Source: CAWAND01 sp963807065
Lineage (GTDB): Bacteria; Chloroflexota; Anaerolineae; Anaerolineales; E44-bin32
DNA length: 64,000 nucleotides
Assembly: GCA_963807065.1 (NCBI GenBank)
Contig: CAWDZQ010000004.1
Span: forward strand, 1,178,001 to 1,242,000
Direction: 5' to 3'
Position numbers and translations under genes: made by a program
In this document: piece after piece, positions 43,092 through 52,352 of the stretch
How the letters are laid out: each line of letters begins with the position of its first letter
How positions within the stretch are numbered: position 1 is the first letter of the stretch
Notes under the pieces: model-generated
Seen by the model: the letters and a program-made list of their open reading frames with translations, nothing else
Database searches by the model: none
What the model was told of the DNA's origin: nothing

Positions 43092-44197
43092 CGCAGGACG
43101 GTTTGTGTCCAGGCCTGGATCCAGGCGTCACGGTTTTGGGCGATGGCGTCAGGATCCACCTGGGCGGTCTCCTGCGGGATGACGGCGAAATCCGTGAACA
43201 CCTGCGGCAGCTTGCTGTCAGGGTTGACCGGAAAAACGAACATGTTCAGGGGCATGTCCTCCTGGAACTTGACGTTGAGCATGAAGTCGACCCATGCCTG
43301 GGCGAGATCCAGGTGTTGGGTGCCTTTGAGGATGCCGGCATACTCGATCTGCCGGAAGCAGCTTGTGTTCCCGGTGACCACGCCGGTGGGTGGTTCGGAG
43401 ATGGGCGGGTCGGCGAAGGCCACTTCGGCCGGCGGGCTGGAGGCATAGGACACCACCACCGGCCGCTGCCCCCCGTGGGCGGTGAAATCGGAGTAGTAAG
43501 CCGTGTCCCAATCATTGTCCACCAGTACGTTGTTGTCTACCAGGCTCTTCCAGTATTCCAGGTAGTGGTCCGTCCCAAAATGGCCGATGGTGGCCAGCAG
43601 GAAGGCCAGCCCGGGGGATGAGGTGGCCGGGTTTTCCACCACCAGCAGGTCCTTGTAGGCCGGCTGGGCGAGGTCCTCCAGCGACGTTGGCGGCTGGACG
43701 GCATGATCCTGAAAGAACCCTTTGTCATAGTTGAGGCACACGTCGCCGTAGTCGATCGGGAAGACGCGGTGCTGTGGATCGATCTCAAACGCCTTCCCAA
43801 TGCTGGGGAGCATGGGGGAGTCGTAGGGCACGAAAAGGTCTTCGCTCAGGGCACGGCTCAAAAAGGTGTTGTCGACGCCGTAAAGCACATCTGCCAGCGG
43901 GTTGTTCTTGGCCAGGATGGCCTTGTTGAGCATTGCCCCGGCATCGCCGGCCTTGTAGAAACGCACGTCGGCGTGAAACACGGTCCTGAACAGATCGACG
44001 ACGCTGCCCGAGGCCTCGAACGAGTCGTGGGTCATCAGCGTCAGCACCCGAGGTGGGAGTGGGGTCGCAGCCGGGGCGGAAGTCTCTGGGACCGATGGTG
44101 CGGCGGGTTGTGAGGACGCCGTTGTCACTGGGGCAGGGCTCCCGCCACAAGCTGCAGCGACCAGGGCGACCAGTATCATGGCCGTTACTCTTTTCAT
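43088..44197 (-). CDS. thiB: thiamine-type ABC transporter substrate-binding lipoprotein
   Basis: The extracytoplasmic binding protein of the transporter. Start at 44197 (ATG, AGAGGA just upstream) gives 369 residues with a lipoprotein signal: MKRVTAMILVALVAAACGG, lipobox Ala-Ala-Ala-Cys at about residue 17. A Ser/Thr/Pro/Ala-rich linker is followed by the mature domain with VLTLMTHDSFEASGSVVDLF, GDAGAMLNKAILAKNNPLADV, VFPIDYGDVCLNYDK and SYASSPPAEVAF, as in ThiB proteins. The stop overlaps thiP by ATGA and the start lies 19 bases after thiN. Confidence 0.92.
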   Translation of the reverse strand: MKRVTAMILVALVAAACGGSPAPVTTASSQPAAPSVPETSAPAATPLPPRVLTLMTHDSFEASGSVVDLFRTVFHADVRFYKAGDAGAMLNKAILAKNNPLADVLYGVDNTFLSRALSEDLFVPYDSPMLPSIGKAFEIDPQHRVFPIDYGDVCLNYDKGFFQDHAVQPPTSLEDLAQPAYKDLLVVENPATSSPGLAFLLATIGHFGTDHYLEYWKSLVDNNVLVDNDWDTAYYSDFTAHGGQRPVVVSYASSPPAEVAFADPPISEPPTGVVTGNTSCFRQIEYAGILKGTQHLDLAQAWVDFMLNVKFQEDMPLNMFVFPVNPDSKLPQVFTDFAVIPQETAQVDPDAIAQNRDAWIQAWTQTVLR

Positions 44198-44216
44198 CTT
44201 GTCCTCTTCTCCCTGG

Positions 44217-44876
44217 CTACAACTCAACTTCAGCCAGATGGGTCACAATGCAAACCAACACACCGCCTTGCAGGGTGACGCTGGCGGATTCGGAAAGAAG
44301 TGCGTTGCTCACCCCGCGTGTGCTACCCATGTGGAGCCGTTCGCCGCGCAAAGGATAGACGAGACTTTGGGTGGTGATTCCGTCGGCATCCCCGAGCAAG
44401 GGAATCAGCGAAACGACGTCCCCCGGCTTGCCCTCGAGCAGCCCCTGGTCACCGGCCCGGACCAGGAAGGCCTCCTGCGCGCCATCGAGCAGCCGGATCG
44501 AGCTCGTGGCCTGGGCATAACGCTCGAGCAAAAAGAAGCTGGCCAGTGATTGATCCCAGCGGTCGCCCACGGCGCCCAGGATGAGCAGATCGCGTAACCC
44601 GCGGCTGATGGCCAGCTGGATCGCCAGTTCGAGGTCGGTGGCATCCTTTTCTGTTGGATGGCGGATCACCTCGACCCCGACGGCCTCCAGCCCTTCGACG
44701 GTTTCAGCTGCCAGCGAATCGAAGTCGCCCACCAAGATGTCGGGTGTCCATCCCAACCCGAGGCAGTGTTCGGCGCCGCCATCTGCGGCAATGAGCACGG
44801 CCCCATCTGGAAACCAGGCACGGCCGAGGCGGGGAGGCTGAAAGACCCCATGGGCGAAAATTACTGCCGTTGACAC
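44217..44876 (-). CDS. thiN: thiamine pyrophosphokinase
   Basis: Transfers pyrophosphate from ATP to thiamine, giving TPP. Of 219 residues, the catalytic domain holds VLIAADGGAEHCLGLGWTPD, LVGDFDSLAAET and RHPTEKDATDLELAI, with the Asp residues that bind ATP-Mg; a C-terminal beta-sandwich thiamine-binding domain follows (GITTQSLVYPLRGERLHMG, GVSNALL). The GTG at 44876 is chosen because AGGAGGGG precedes it and a longer frame would run through the TPP riboswitch. First gene of the thiN-thiB-thiP-thiQ-DUF402 operon: imported thiamine is trapped as TPP. Confidence 0.92.
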   Translation of the reverse strand: MSTAVIFAHGVFQPPRLGRAWFPDGAVLIAADGGAEHCLGLGWTPDILVGDFDSLAAETVEGLEAVGVEVIRHPTEKDATDLELAIQLAISRGLRDLLILGAVGDRWDQSLASFFLLERYAQATSSIRLLDGAQEAFLVRAGDQGLLEGKPGDVVSLIPLLGDADGITTQSLVYPLRGERLHMGSTRGVSNALLSESASVTLQGGVLVCIVTHLAEVEL

Positions 44877-44883
44877 AGATGAA

Positions 44884-44908
44884 CCCCTCCTGGTCTGGCT
44901 CGGAGGGG
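44884..44908 (-). promoter_or_regulatory. Shine-Dalgarno-sequestering hairpin downstream of the TPP riboswitch
   Basis: On the minus strand CCCCTCC pairs perfectly with GGAGGGG, which contains the thiN ribosome-binding site, closing an 11-base loop. When TPP stabilises the aptamer, this stem is free to form and hide the site, so the switch probably acts on translation. No T-run follows, which argues against termination. The pairing is visible; the mechanism is inferred. Confidence 0.65.
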
Positions 44909-44920
44909 CTCGAACGCACG

Positions 44921-45006
44921 CTCTTCCCTCCGCCGGCATTATCCGGGTCAGGTTCGACGGGTCGAGGGTTCACCCCTCCTCTCAGCCCAGATTCTCTGAG
45001 CTCCCC
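44921..45006 (-). promoter_or_regulatory. TPP riboswitch (THI element)
   Basis: The minus-strand RNA starts GGGGAGCTCAG, then has the conserved CTGAGAGG bulge, GAACCTGAC and the core CCGGATAATGCCGGCGGAGG, closing with GGGAAGAG. These are the TPP-binding pyrimidine and pyrophosphate helices in their usual order. It precedes thiN by about 45 bases and controls the thiamine uptake/activation operon. Family assignment rests on the conserved core; the folding was not computed. Confidence 0.95.
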
Positions 45007-45090
45007 GTTGGATTGATGTCTGAACTAACTATAACGGACGGCGCCGGCTCGGGTCAACCGGGACGGCCGCCGGATGGTCGTGGATCCCTT

Positions 45091-45474
45091 TCAGCCGCCT
45101 GGTTGGAAGTCGGCGGACAGGAACTCACGCACACGCGCCACCAGGTCGTCGGGTGCAAATGGTTTCAGAATGTAGGCAATGGCTCCCGCGTCCATCCCCG
45201 CCTGGACTTCGGCTTCCTGGCCCTTGGCTGACAAGAAGGCGACCGGAATGTGGTCGGTGGCCTTGTTGGCCTTGATCTCGCGGCACACATCGTAACCGGT
45301 CATCCGCGGCATGCGCACATCGAGGATGATCAAATCTGGATGTTCGCTGAGGGCCAGCTCCAGTGCCTCCTCGCCGTTGGTGGCGGCAGCCACGTCGTAG
45401 CCGTGATAGCGCAACGTGAATATGATCAGGTCGCGGATGTCGCGTTCGTCTTCAGCAATCAGGATCTTTGTCAT
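45091..45474 (-). CDS. single-domain response regulator
   Basis: A 127-residue CheY-like receiver with all signature residues: KILIAEDERDIRDLI (acidic pair), phosphoacceptor Asp in LIILDVRMPRMTGYDV, Thr/Ser switch in AFLSAKGQEAEV and Lys in AYILKPFAPDDL. No output domain. Its ATG overlaps the kinase stop by one base (TGATG), so it is very likely a phosphorylation target of that kinase, acting by protein-protein contact. Confidence 0.93.
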   Translation of the reverse strand: MTKILIAEDERDIRDLIIFTLRYHGYDVAAATNGEEALELALSEHPDLIILDVRMPRMTGYDVCREIKANKATDHIPVAFLSAKGQEAEVQAGMDAGAIAYILKPFAPDDLVARVREFLSADFQPGG

Positions 45475-48400
45475 CAGCCCTTCCTGTCGCGCGGCAGCTC
45501 GGGCGGCTCGACCGCGGGCGCTGCGGGGAGTGTAATTGTACACACGGTGCCCTTGCCTGGGGACCCCTCGCTTTGGATGCTTATTTCCCCGCCATGCATC
45601 TCGACCAATTGGCGGACGATGGATAGCCCCAGGCCGGTTCCGGCGACGGACATGTTTAAGGCTTGCTCGCCGCGGTAAAAGCGTTCGAAGACCTTGGGCA
45701 GGTCTGCGGGCAGAATGCCGATCCCGTTGTCTGAAATCGAAACCACGATCCGCGATCCTTCGTGGCGGGCCATCAGGTCGATGAGGCCCCCGGCGGGAGT
45801 GTAGTTGAAGCTGTTCTCGACCAGGTTGTTGATGATCTGGCGCAGCCGATCGCGATCGGCCCACGCCGGGGGAAGCGAATCAGGCAAATGCAGATCAATC
45901 TCGAGGGGTTTGCTCTCGATGCGTCCTCGGCGCAGGACAGCCTCCCGTACCTCGCCCAGTATGACACCCACGTCCACCGGCTCGAGGCTGAGGGCCACAC
46001 GCCCCGATTCAATCCGCGAAATGTCGAGCAGGTCATTGACCAGACCGCCCAAGCGATCGATGTTGCCCTTGATCGTCTGAAGGAAGCGCCGCTGCTCTTC
46101 GTTGATCGACCCGACGGCGCCCATTAACAACATCTCAACATATCCCTTGACCGACGTCATCGGAGTCCTGAGCTCGTGGCTGACCGTGGCCACGAATTCG
46201 GATTTCAGACGGTCGACTTCGACCTCGCGCGTGATGTCGCGGAAGATGGAAACCGTCCCCAGAAACTCGTCCCCTAGAATGACGGGCGCCACGCTGACCG
46301 CCACGATGCGGTCGTCGTCCAGCTCCAGTCGCTCGTCGAGTACATCTTGACGCGTGGCGTCGAGAGCCGGCTGCCGGCGCCAGGCCTCTACCGTCTCGGC
46401 CCAGCGCTTCCCGGCGGCACCATACACCCCGATGAAATCAACCGCCAGGCGGTCGACGGCGGTCGTGCGGTCCAAACGTAGGATCTGCTCGGCCGACGAG
46501 TTGAAGATCACCACCCTGTGCTCGGCATCGGTCACGATCACGCCGTCGGCGATGGATTCCAGGATGGCGCGGGATTTGCTGGCTTCGACCTGCTGTTCGC
46601 GAAGAAGCACGCCCAGCCGTTCCGCCTGATCCCTGATCAGCCGGTAGAGCTCGGCATTGTTGACGGCGGCCGCCACCTGGTGCCCGGCAGCTGCCAGCAG
46701 CCGCAGCTGGTCAGTATCGAAGGTGTAGGGTTTGCTGCTGAACAGCAGCATAGCGCCAATCGAATCTTCGCTGACCAACAACGGCACGGCCAGAGCGCTG
46801 CGGTGCTCCTGCACGGGATCACGGTAACGGACCCAGCGTTCGTCTTGCGGGAGGTCCTCGATGAGGACCGACTCGCCTTTTTCGATCACCCAACCGGCCA
46901 GCCCTTCGCCCTTGATGTAGGGGGACGGACGGCCACCGGGAGGCAGCGGTGTCTTGGTGCCGAAGGCGGCCCGAAGCACGAGCTGGTCGCTGTCCGGCGC
47001 AAGGAGCAGGATTACTCCCCGGTCAGCGCCGACGACTTCGTTGACCAGTGCCAGGGCCCGGTTTAGCACTCGATCCAGATCGAGGCTGCTGGCCAACTCA
47101 GCGGTAATCCGCAGCAGAGCTTCGGTGAGTTCGTGTTCCCGAGCCAACTCGTCTGTCCGCTCGGCGACGCGCTGCTCGAGCTCTTGGCTGGACCGCTGGG
47201 CCCGCTCAAACAGACGGGCATTTTGGACCGTCAGAGCGGCCTGGCTGGCGAGGGAGGCGACGAAGGCGGCATCAGCGTCATCGAAGCTGCTGGTCGTGGC
47301 ATAGTTTTCGAGGGTGATCGTTCCCAGAACTCCCGTCTCGCTAAGCAGGGGGACGCCCAGGGCGCTGGCGGGGACCAGCCCACCGGTAGCGCGATGGTAG
47401 CTCTCGAGGTGGTCGAGGCTGTAGTTGAGATCTCGAGCGGGGTCGATGTCGTCCCACATCACGGGCACGCCTGCGGCATAGACCTTGCCGGGAAGACCCT
47501 CGCCGGGCTGCAGGCGCAGATCCAACCAGGCGCCCAATTCGACATAGCCGGATTGGGCGGCGATACGCAGGCCGTGGATGTCCGCGTCCCAGAGGCAGAT
47601 GGTCACCGCCTGGGTGGTGATCATCGACCGGCGAAGGCCGTCAGCCAGGTGGTTGAGCACCTCGCCTGCGTCCAAGGAGCCAACAGTCTGCCCGAATTCA
47701 AGCAACAGTTGGCCCTCGGACAAACGGGTTTCCACCCTGGCGAGAACCTGGGCCCGGCTCAGATCCCGCCCGATGGAGGCCATCAGGTCACTGAGAAACG
47801 TGGCGTCATCCTGGGTGAAGGCCGCCGCTTCGGGAACTCGGCGGACGAGGAGGACAATTGCAGCCGGGGAGTCGCCGATGGGGATGGCTACCGAGATTGC
47901 GGAATGGGTCTCGAGTGCTCGAAGCAGGGGTGACGCGCCCCAGCTCTGGTCCTCGGCCGCCCTTTGGATGAGCACGGGCTGCCCGGTCTTGAGCGTGCTG
48001 CGCAAGGGGTTGAACTGGCTGAGAAGCGGCTCGATGTGCAGGGTTTCTGAGACGTCGCCGTCGACAAGCTGCAGCCGAAGATCGCCATCATCCACAGCGG
48101 CGATCAACACGATGTCGGCGTCAAACTCGGTCCGGCTGCCCCGTGCGAGCGCATTGAGGATGCCCATTTCGTCGTCCAGCATGCCGGCGGCGCGGGCAAT
48201 TCGGTCAACCGCCACAATGCGTTGCGCATGAGCGGCCAAATCGGAGGCGGGCGGACGGGGTTCCGCCAGATGCTCTCCGGCGGACTCTTGCGTGTCTTCC
48301 GGCTGCAAGCGCTCGCCACCCAGCGACGACAGGGCGCGCTCCAGTTCGGAGCGCTCCGCCCGCAGATCGGCGTAGAAGGCTGCATCTTCCAGCACGGCTG

Positions 48401-51362
48401 CCATCTGACCGCCTATCACGCTGAACAGATCGGCGGCGGCGCTCCCGGCTGTCGGCGAGTTTGGATTGAGTTCCCAGCGCACCAAGCCGATGGCCGCCCC
48501 TTGGCGGTCGAGTAAGGGCAGCAGGCCCGGCGAAGCGCCGGTGGTTAACCTCACGGACCGCCCTGGGTCTCCCGCGGACCCGAGCACAGCTTGCACATCT
48601 TCCCACATGAGCTCGGATTGGACGGGCCGGGTGGTCTGCCCCGCCGCACTTCCGATCGCGACGATCGGCCGGAGTTCCTGGCTGTAGGGGTTAATGGCGA
48701 AGACCTCCACCCTCCGGGCGTCGATGGCGCGCGCCAGAATCTGGCCCAGGTCGCCGAGGATGATTTCGGTCGGCTGATCCGGACGGGCGCGTTGGGCCAG
48801 ACGGGCGATCTGAACCAGAGACTTCTCCTGCGCCAAGGAGGCCTGAAGTCGGGTTTCCTGAGCGCGGTGCCGTTCGGTGGTGTCGATGGCAGCCGCGACC
48901 TGGCTGGCCAAGCCCTCGCCGAAGCGCAAACTGGCGTCATCGAAGTGGCCCGGTTGGCGGCTGTGGAGGTGGATTAACCCAGCCGGCCGGCCATCATGGT
49001 GGATGGGAATCGCCATGCTGCAGGCCACGTCGGCGTGCCCCTGAAACAGCCTTTCGTCCGGATCCTCAGAAATCCAGGCCGATGGCTTGGTGGCCACAGA
49101 AAGGAGCGACTCGAGCGAGGGCGCCGGATGTTCGGGGGAATCGCCGATGATCAGGCCGACAGCCGCTTGATCCGGGTCGGCGAAACCCGGAAAGAGCACC
49201 GTCCAGCCGCAGTCGGCGGCCGTGGCCCGGGCGGCCTCGCTGTGGACCGTTTGCATCAGCGCCTGGAGGTCGGCAAGGTTGTTCAGGGCCTGGCTGATCC
49301 GGGTGAGGGCCGTGAGCTGATCGACCCGTTGCCGTAAACTGGCGTCGGTCTGATCCGCCAGACGGGCACGCTGCAATGCGCCAGCGACCTGGCCGGCAAA
49401 AGCGGCCACCAGGTCGATATCCGCCGCGCCCAGCCCTCCCGTGCGGGCCAGCCCGATCAGCAGTTCGCCCAGGGCTTGTTGACGCCAGATAATGGGGACG
49501 GCGACAAAAGCCGCAGCGTGACGCTTGACGATGATGTCGGCATAGGCGACGGGTGGGTAGGGATCGAAGCCCCGGTCGTAGGCGACCGGAATAAGGCTTT
49601 GCACCGCCCTGGCCGGAGAGGCATGCGGGGCCGGCGCAGATGAGGCCGCCAGGATCAGCTCATCGAGTTCAAGTCCATGGGCGGAGGGGCCATGGGGCCG
49701 AAGCTCGGTTCCGGTCTCGTCGCGCAGCAGAATGACGGCGAAATCCGCCCCGAGCGTGTCCACCAGTTCGTCCAGGGTGGCGATCAGGATCTCGTCTAAG
49801 GTTCGGGCCGAGGCCGTGAGGTTCGACACCCGCCGCAGCGCGTCGGCTTGCTCAGCGCGGTGCTGGGAAGATTCCACCAGTTGGGCGTTTTCGATCAAGG
49901 CGGCGCTCTGGGCGGCCAAGATCGAAGCCATATTGGTGATGTCGGGAGCAGGGTGGGGCTGCCCCTCATCCCAAGCAGCCAGCAGGGCCCCCAGGGGTTT
50001 GCCGGACGAGCGGACCGGGGCGATGATGACATGGCCCCAGCCCGCCAGGCTGACGACGGTGTCCAATTTAAGGGCCCGAAACAGCTGATCCTGCAGTGGT
50101 TCAGCAGTGCTCAACGGCCCGCCTTCTTGGAGCCATCGCTCGGCCTGACCATCTGCCGGCATCGGGAGACGGAGCCACTCGCCGACGAATTCCGATGTGA
50201 GGCCGACGAATGGCGCTTGGCCGATGAGCGCCGAGCGGGCGGCATCATACGTGAGGTAGCCGGCGATCTCAACATCCAGCATGCGCGCCACCGTCCCGGC
50301 CAGGTGCTCAAACAGGACCTCACCACCGGGGGCGGCGGTCAGGGCGTGTGCCAGCTGGGACAGGCCGACGAGCTCTCGGCGCGCGCGCTGGTGGCTTTCG
50401 AACAGGCTGGCGTTGTGCAGGGCAGCCGCGACCTGTGCGCCCATCAGCTCGAGCAGCATGCGGTGTCGCTGGTCATAGATGTGGGGCAGGGAGTGCGTGA
50501 TTTCAAGGGTGCCGATGAAGGTACCGTCGAACTGGAGCGGGACGCCCAGGAAGGCTTGAAACGGAAAGCGGGAACGGTCGATTTTGGGTTCGAGATCGCG
50601 CGCCTGGTCGATATCGGGGAGAAAGAGCGTCTGGCGGGTGCGGGCGATCCAGCCGGTCAGGCCCTCGTCGGGGCCGTAGACATCCGGTGTGCCGTCCGCG
50701 GCGAACTGGCTTCGGCGGTCGGAGGCTGCCCGGAAAGGCGCCAGCGTCTGGCTGGCCTCGTCCCACAGATTGAGCTCAAGCATGTCGATGGGAAGGAGTT
50801 CGGACACCGATGACAGGACGGCGCCCGCCGTCTCGGCCACCGCGCCGCGATCGGTGATCGCCTGGTTGAATTGCAACAGGGCATCCACGGTCAGTAGGTC
50901 GCCCATGGGCCGGGTGCTGTCATCGGGCTTCGGTGCTTCCATGGGCGACAAGGTGATCACGAGGCTCTGCTCGGAGGCGAACGACACCCGGTTGGAGACG
51001 GCGTCGACAGCGCGGTCGGCGATGGAGATTTGGGCGCGCCCTTCGTCGGCGAACAGCTCCAGGAACAGATCCCTGGGGCGCGCTGACTTGGCCATGCGAT
51101 TCAGATCGGGTGCTTCACCATCCAGCTGAAACCACTCACGCCCGCGCGCGTTGACGTAATCAACTCTGCCACCGGGTCGGGCGACGATGACGGCGTGGTC
51201 AGAAGGTTCAAGGTCAACGGGGAGAGGGGATGTGATCGGGGATTGCGGAGACCGGCGCAGCCAGCGCGCCAGCGGGCGCGCTGCCAGCCAGGCGGTGGCT
51301 GCGAGGGCAGCCCCGCCCACGAGAAGGGCCAGGCCCAGGAGGGCGGGAGGTAGGTTGGGCAT
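45474..51362 (-). CDS. giant membrane-anchored histidine kinase with eight GAF domains
   Basis: A 1962-residue sensor kinase. An N-terminal membrane helix (about 5-35) is followed by a PAS-like domain (about 50-150), then eight GAF-type modules of roughly 170-190 residues each separated by coiled-coil signalling linkers (such as ERAQRSSQELEQRVAERTDE); the last two match consensus best (GEGLPGKVYAAGVPVMWDDI and GEGLAGWVIEKGESVLIEDL). A PAS domain (ILESIADGVIVTDAEHRVV), a HisKA with VATVSHELRTPMTSVKGY and a HATPase with NNLVENSFNY, DNGIGI and GTGLGLSIVRQLVEMHGG complete it. It sits between a REC-GGDEF gene (three bases away) and a receiver gene. Ligands of the GAF domains are unknown. Confidence 0.92.
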   Translation of the reverse strand: MPNLPPALLGLALLVGGAALAATAWLAARPLARWLRRSPQSPITSPLPVDLEPSDHAVIVARPGGRVDYVNARGREWFQLDGEAPDLNRMAKSARPRDLFLELFADEGRAQISIADRAVDAVSNRVSFASEQSLVITLSPMEAPKPDDSTRPMGDLLTVDALLQFNQAITDRGAVAETAGAVLSSVSELLPIDMLELNLWDEASQTLAPFRAASDRRSQFAADGTPDVYGPDEGLTGWIARTRQTLFLPDIDQARDLEPKIDRSRFPFQAFLGVPLQFDGTFIGTLEITHSLPHIYDQRHRMLLELMGAQVAAALHNASLFESHQRARRELVGLSQLAHALTAAPGGEVLFEHLAGTVARMLDVEIAGYLTYDAARSALIGQAPFVGLTSEFVGEWLRLPMPADGQAERWLQEGGPLSTAEPLQDQLFRALKLDTVVSLAGWGHVIIAPVRSSGKPLGALLAAWDEGQPHPAPDITNMASILAAQSAALIENAQLVESSQHRAEQADALRRVSNLTASARTLDEILIATLDELVDTLGADFAVILLRDETGTELRPHGPSAHGLELDELILAASSAPAPHASPARAVQSLIPVAYDRGFDPYPPVAYADIIVKRHAAAFVAVPIIWRQQALGELLIGLARTGGLGAADIDLVAAFAGQVAGALQRARLADQTDASLRQRVDQLTALTRISQALNNLADLQALMQTVHSEAARATAADCGWTVLFPGFADPDQAAVGLIIGDSPEHPAPSLESLLSVATKPSAWISEDPDERLFQGHADVACSMAIPIHHDGRPAGLIHLHSRQPGHFDDASLRFGEGLASQVAAAIDTTERHRAQETRLQASLAQEKSLVQIARLAQRARPDQPTEIILGDLGQILARAIDARRVEVFAINPYSQELRPIVAIGSAAGQTTRPVQSELMWEDVQAVLGSAGDPGRSVRLTTGASPGLLPLLDRQGAAIGLVRWELNPNSPTAGSAAADLFSVIGGQMAAVLEDAAFYADLRAERSELERALSSLGGERLQPEDTQESAGEHLAEPRPPASDLAAHAQRIVAVDRIARAAGMLDDEMGILNALARGSRTEFDADIVLIAAVDDGDLRLQLVDGDVSETLHIEPLLSQFNPLRSTLKTGQPVLIQRAAEDQSWGASPLLRALETHSAISVAIPIGDSPAAIVLLVRRVPEAAAFTQDDATFLSDLMASIGRDLSRAQVLARVETRLSEGQLLLEFGQTVGSLDAGEVLNHLADGLRRSMITTQAVTICLWDADIHGLRIAAQSGYVELGAWLDLRLQPGEGLPGKVYAAGVPVMWDDIDPARDLNYSLDHLESYHRATGGLVPASALGVPLLSETGVLGTITLENYATTSSFDDADAAFVASLASQAALTVQNARLFERAQRSSQELEQRVAERTDELAREHELTEALLRITAELASSLDLDRVLNRALALVNEVVGADRGVILLLAPDSDQLVLRAAFGTKTPLPPGGRPSPYIKGEGLAGWVIEKGESVLIEDLPQDERWVRYRDPVQEHRSALAVPLLVSEDSIGAMLLFSSKPYTFDTDQLRLLAAAGHQVAAAVNNAELYRLIRDQAERLGVLLREQQVEASKSRAILESIADGVIVTDAEHRVVIFNSSAEQILRLDRTTAVDRLAVDFIGVYGAAGKRWAETVEAWRRQPALDATRQDVLDERLELDDDRIVAVSVAPVILGDEFLGTVSIFRDITREVEVDRLKSEFVATVSHELRTPMTSVKGYVEMLLMGAVGSINEEQRRFLQTIKGNIDRLGGLVNDLLDISRIESGRVALSLEPVDVGVILGEVREAVLRRGRIESKPLEIDLHLPDSLPPAWADRDRLRQIINNLVENSFNYTPAGGLIDLMARHEGSRIVVSISDNGIGILPADLPKVFERFYRGEQALNMSVAGTGLGLSIVRQLVEMHGGEISIQSEGSPGKGTVCTITLPAAPAVEPPELPRDRKG

Positions 51363-51365
51363 ACG

Positions 51366-52268
51366 TCAAGGCGCGGACGAGGCCGGGTCCCTGCGCCGCG
51401 CCTTGGCTGCTTTCTCGGTAATCTCCCGGATATCAGAGAAGTCGCCGTCATCAGCGGTCACAAGGCCGATCGCAAGGTCCATCAGGGAAGCCTGCTGTGA
51501 TTGACCGTCCTGGACGGGCAAGAGGATATGGCCTCGTTCGCGGTCGATGCTCGAGTAGTGGGATTGCACGCCTTCAGCGAAGCCCAGGCGCATCTGCTCT
51601 TTCACCTGACCGGCGCGATCGGCCCGGGTGATGACCAGAAAGTTGTCACCGCCGACATGGCCCACGAAATCGTTTTCGTCGCCGGACTGATCGAGGATCT
51701 GGTTGATCATCATGGCCGTGAATCGGAGCACGTCATCGCCGGCGACGAAACCATAGGCTTCCTTGAAGGTGTCGAAATGATTGATGCGCAGATCGAGAAG
51801 CGCCCAGTCGTCGGAGCGCAGGATCTGGCGCAGTTGATCCTCGATGAGCTTGCCCGCCGGGAGCCCCGTACGGGGATCGGTCAGGCTTTCCCTATCAGCC
51901 CGAGAGAGAGCGTTCTGGACCCGAAGACGGAGCTCCTCGATATCGAATGGCTTGGTGACATAGTCGTCGGCGCCAAGCTCAAGCCCAGCAATCCGGTCGC
52001 TGCGCTCGTCCTTTTGAGTCAGGAAGATGATCGGGATGTGGCTTGTGCGGGTGGTGGTGCGCAGCGCCTTGCAGACCGCGTACCCGTCCATGTCGGGAAG
52101 GATGATATCCAGGACGATAAGGCTGGGCAGCTTCTGCCGGGTGAGGGCCAGCGCATCCCCTCCGCGGCCGGTCAGATTGACGTCATATCCCTGCCCGGTG
52201 AAGTAGATCCGGAGCATGTTGGAGATGTCAATGTCATCTTCGACGACCAGGATGCGGCCCTTGCTCAT
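51366..52268 (-). CDS. response regulator with degenerate GGDEF domain
   Basis: A 300-residue regulator. Residues about 5-120 are a receiver with ILVVEDDIDISNML, phosphoacceptor Asp in LIVLDIILPDMDGY and Lys in DDYVTKPFDIEEL. The C-terminal half aligns with GGDEF domains (TDPRTGLPAGKLIEDQL, LDLRINHFDTFKEAYGF), but the catalytic motif is GGDNF (HVGGDNFLVI) and the metal-binding Asp region is altered, so cyclase activity is doubtful. It may bind c-di-GMP or GTP as an effector. Start at 52268 with GGAAGG nine bases upstream. First gene of the three-gene sensory operon. Confidence 0.9.
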   Translation of the reverse strand: MSKGRILVVEDDIDISNMLRIYFTGQGYDVNLTGRGGDALALTRQKLPSLIVLDIILPDMDGYAVCKALRTTTRTSHIPIIFLTQKDERSDRIAGLELGADDYVTKPFDIEELRLRVQNALSRADRESLTDPRTGLPAGKLIEDQLRQILRSDDWALLDLRINHFDTFKEAYGFVAGDDVLRFTAMMINQILDQSGDENDFVGHVGGDNFLVITRADRAGQVKEQMRLGFAEGVQSHYSSIDRERGHILLPVQDGQSQQASLMDLAIGLVTADDGDFSDIREITEKAAKARRRDPASSAP

Positions 52269-52352
52269 GTGGTGTGACCTTCCCCCGCGACGCGTGACCA
52301 AGCTGGCCCGACCTGCCGGCTCACACTTCGAGCCCATCCGCCCGCGTTGAGA

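Noticed and set aside
44877..44939. Longer thiN start within the riboswitch region
   Set aside because: It would place coding sequence over the end of the TPP aptamer and the Shine-Dalgarno-sequestering hairpin; the GTG at 44876 has a proper ribosome-binding site.
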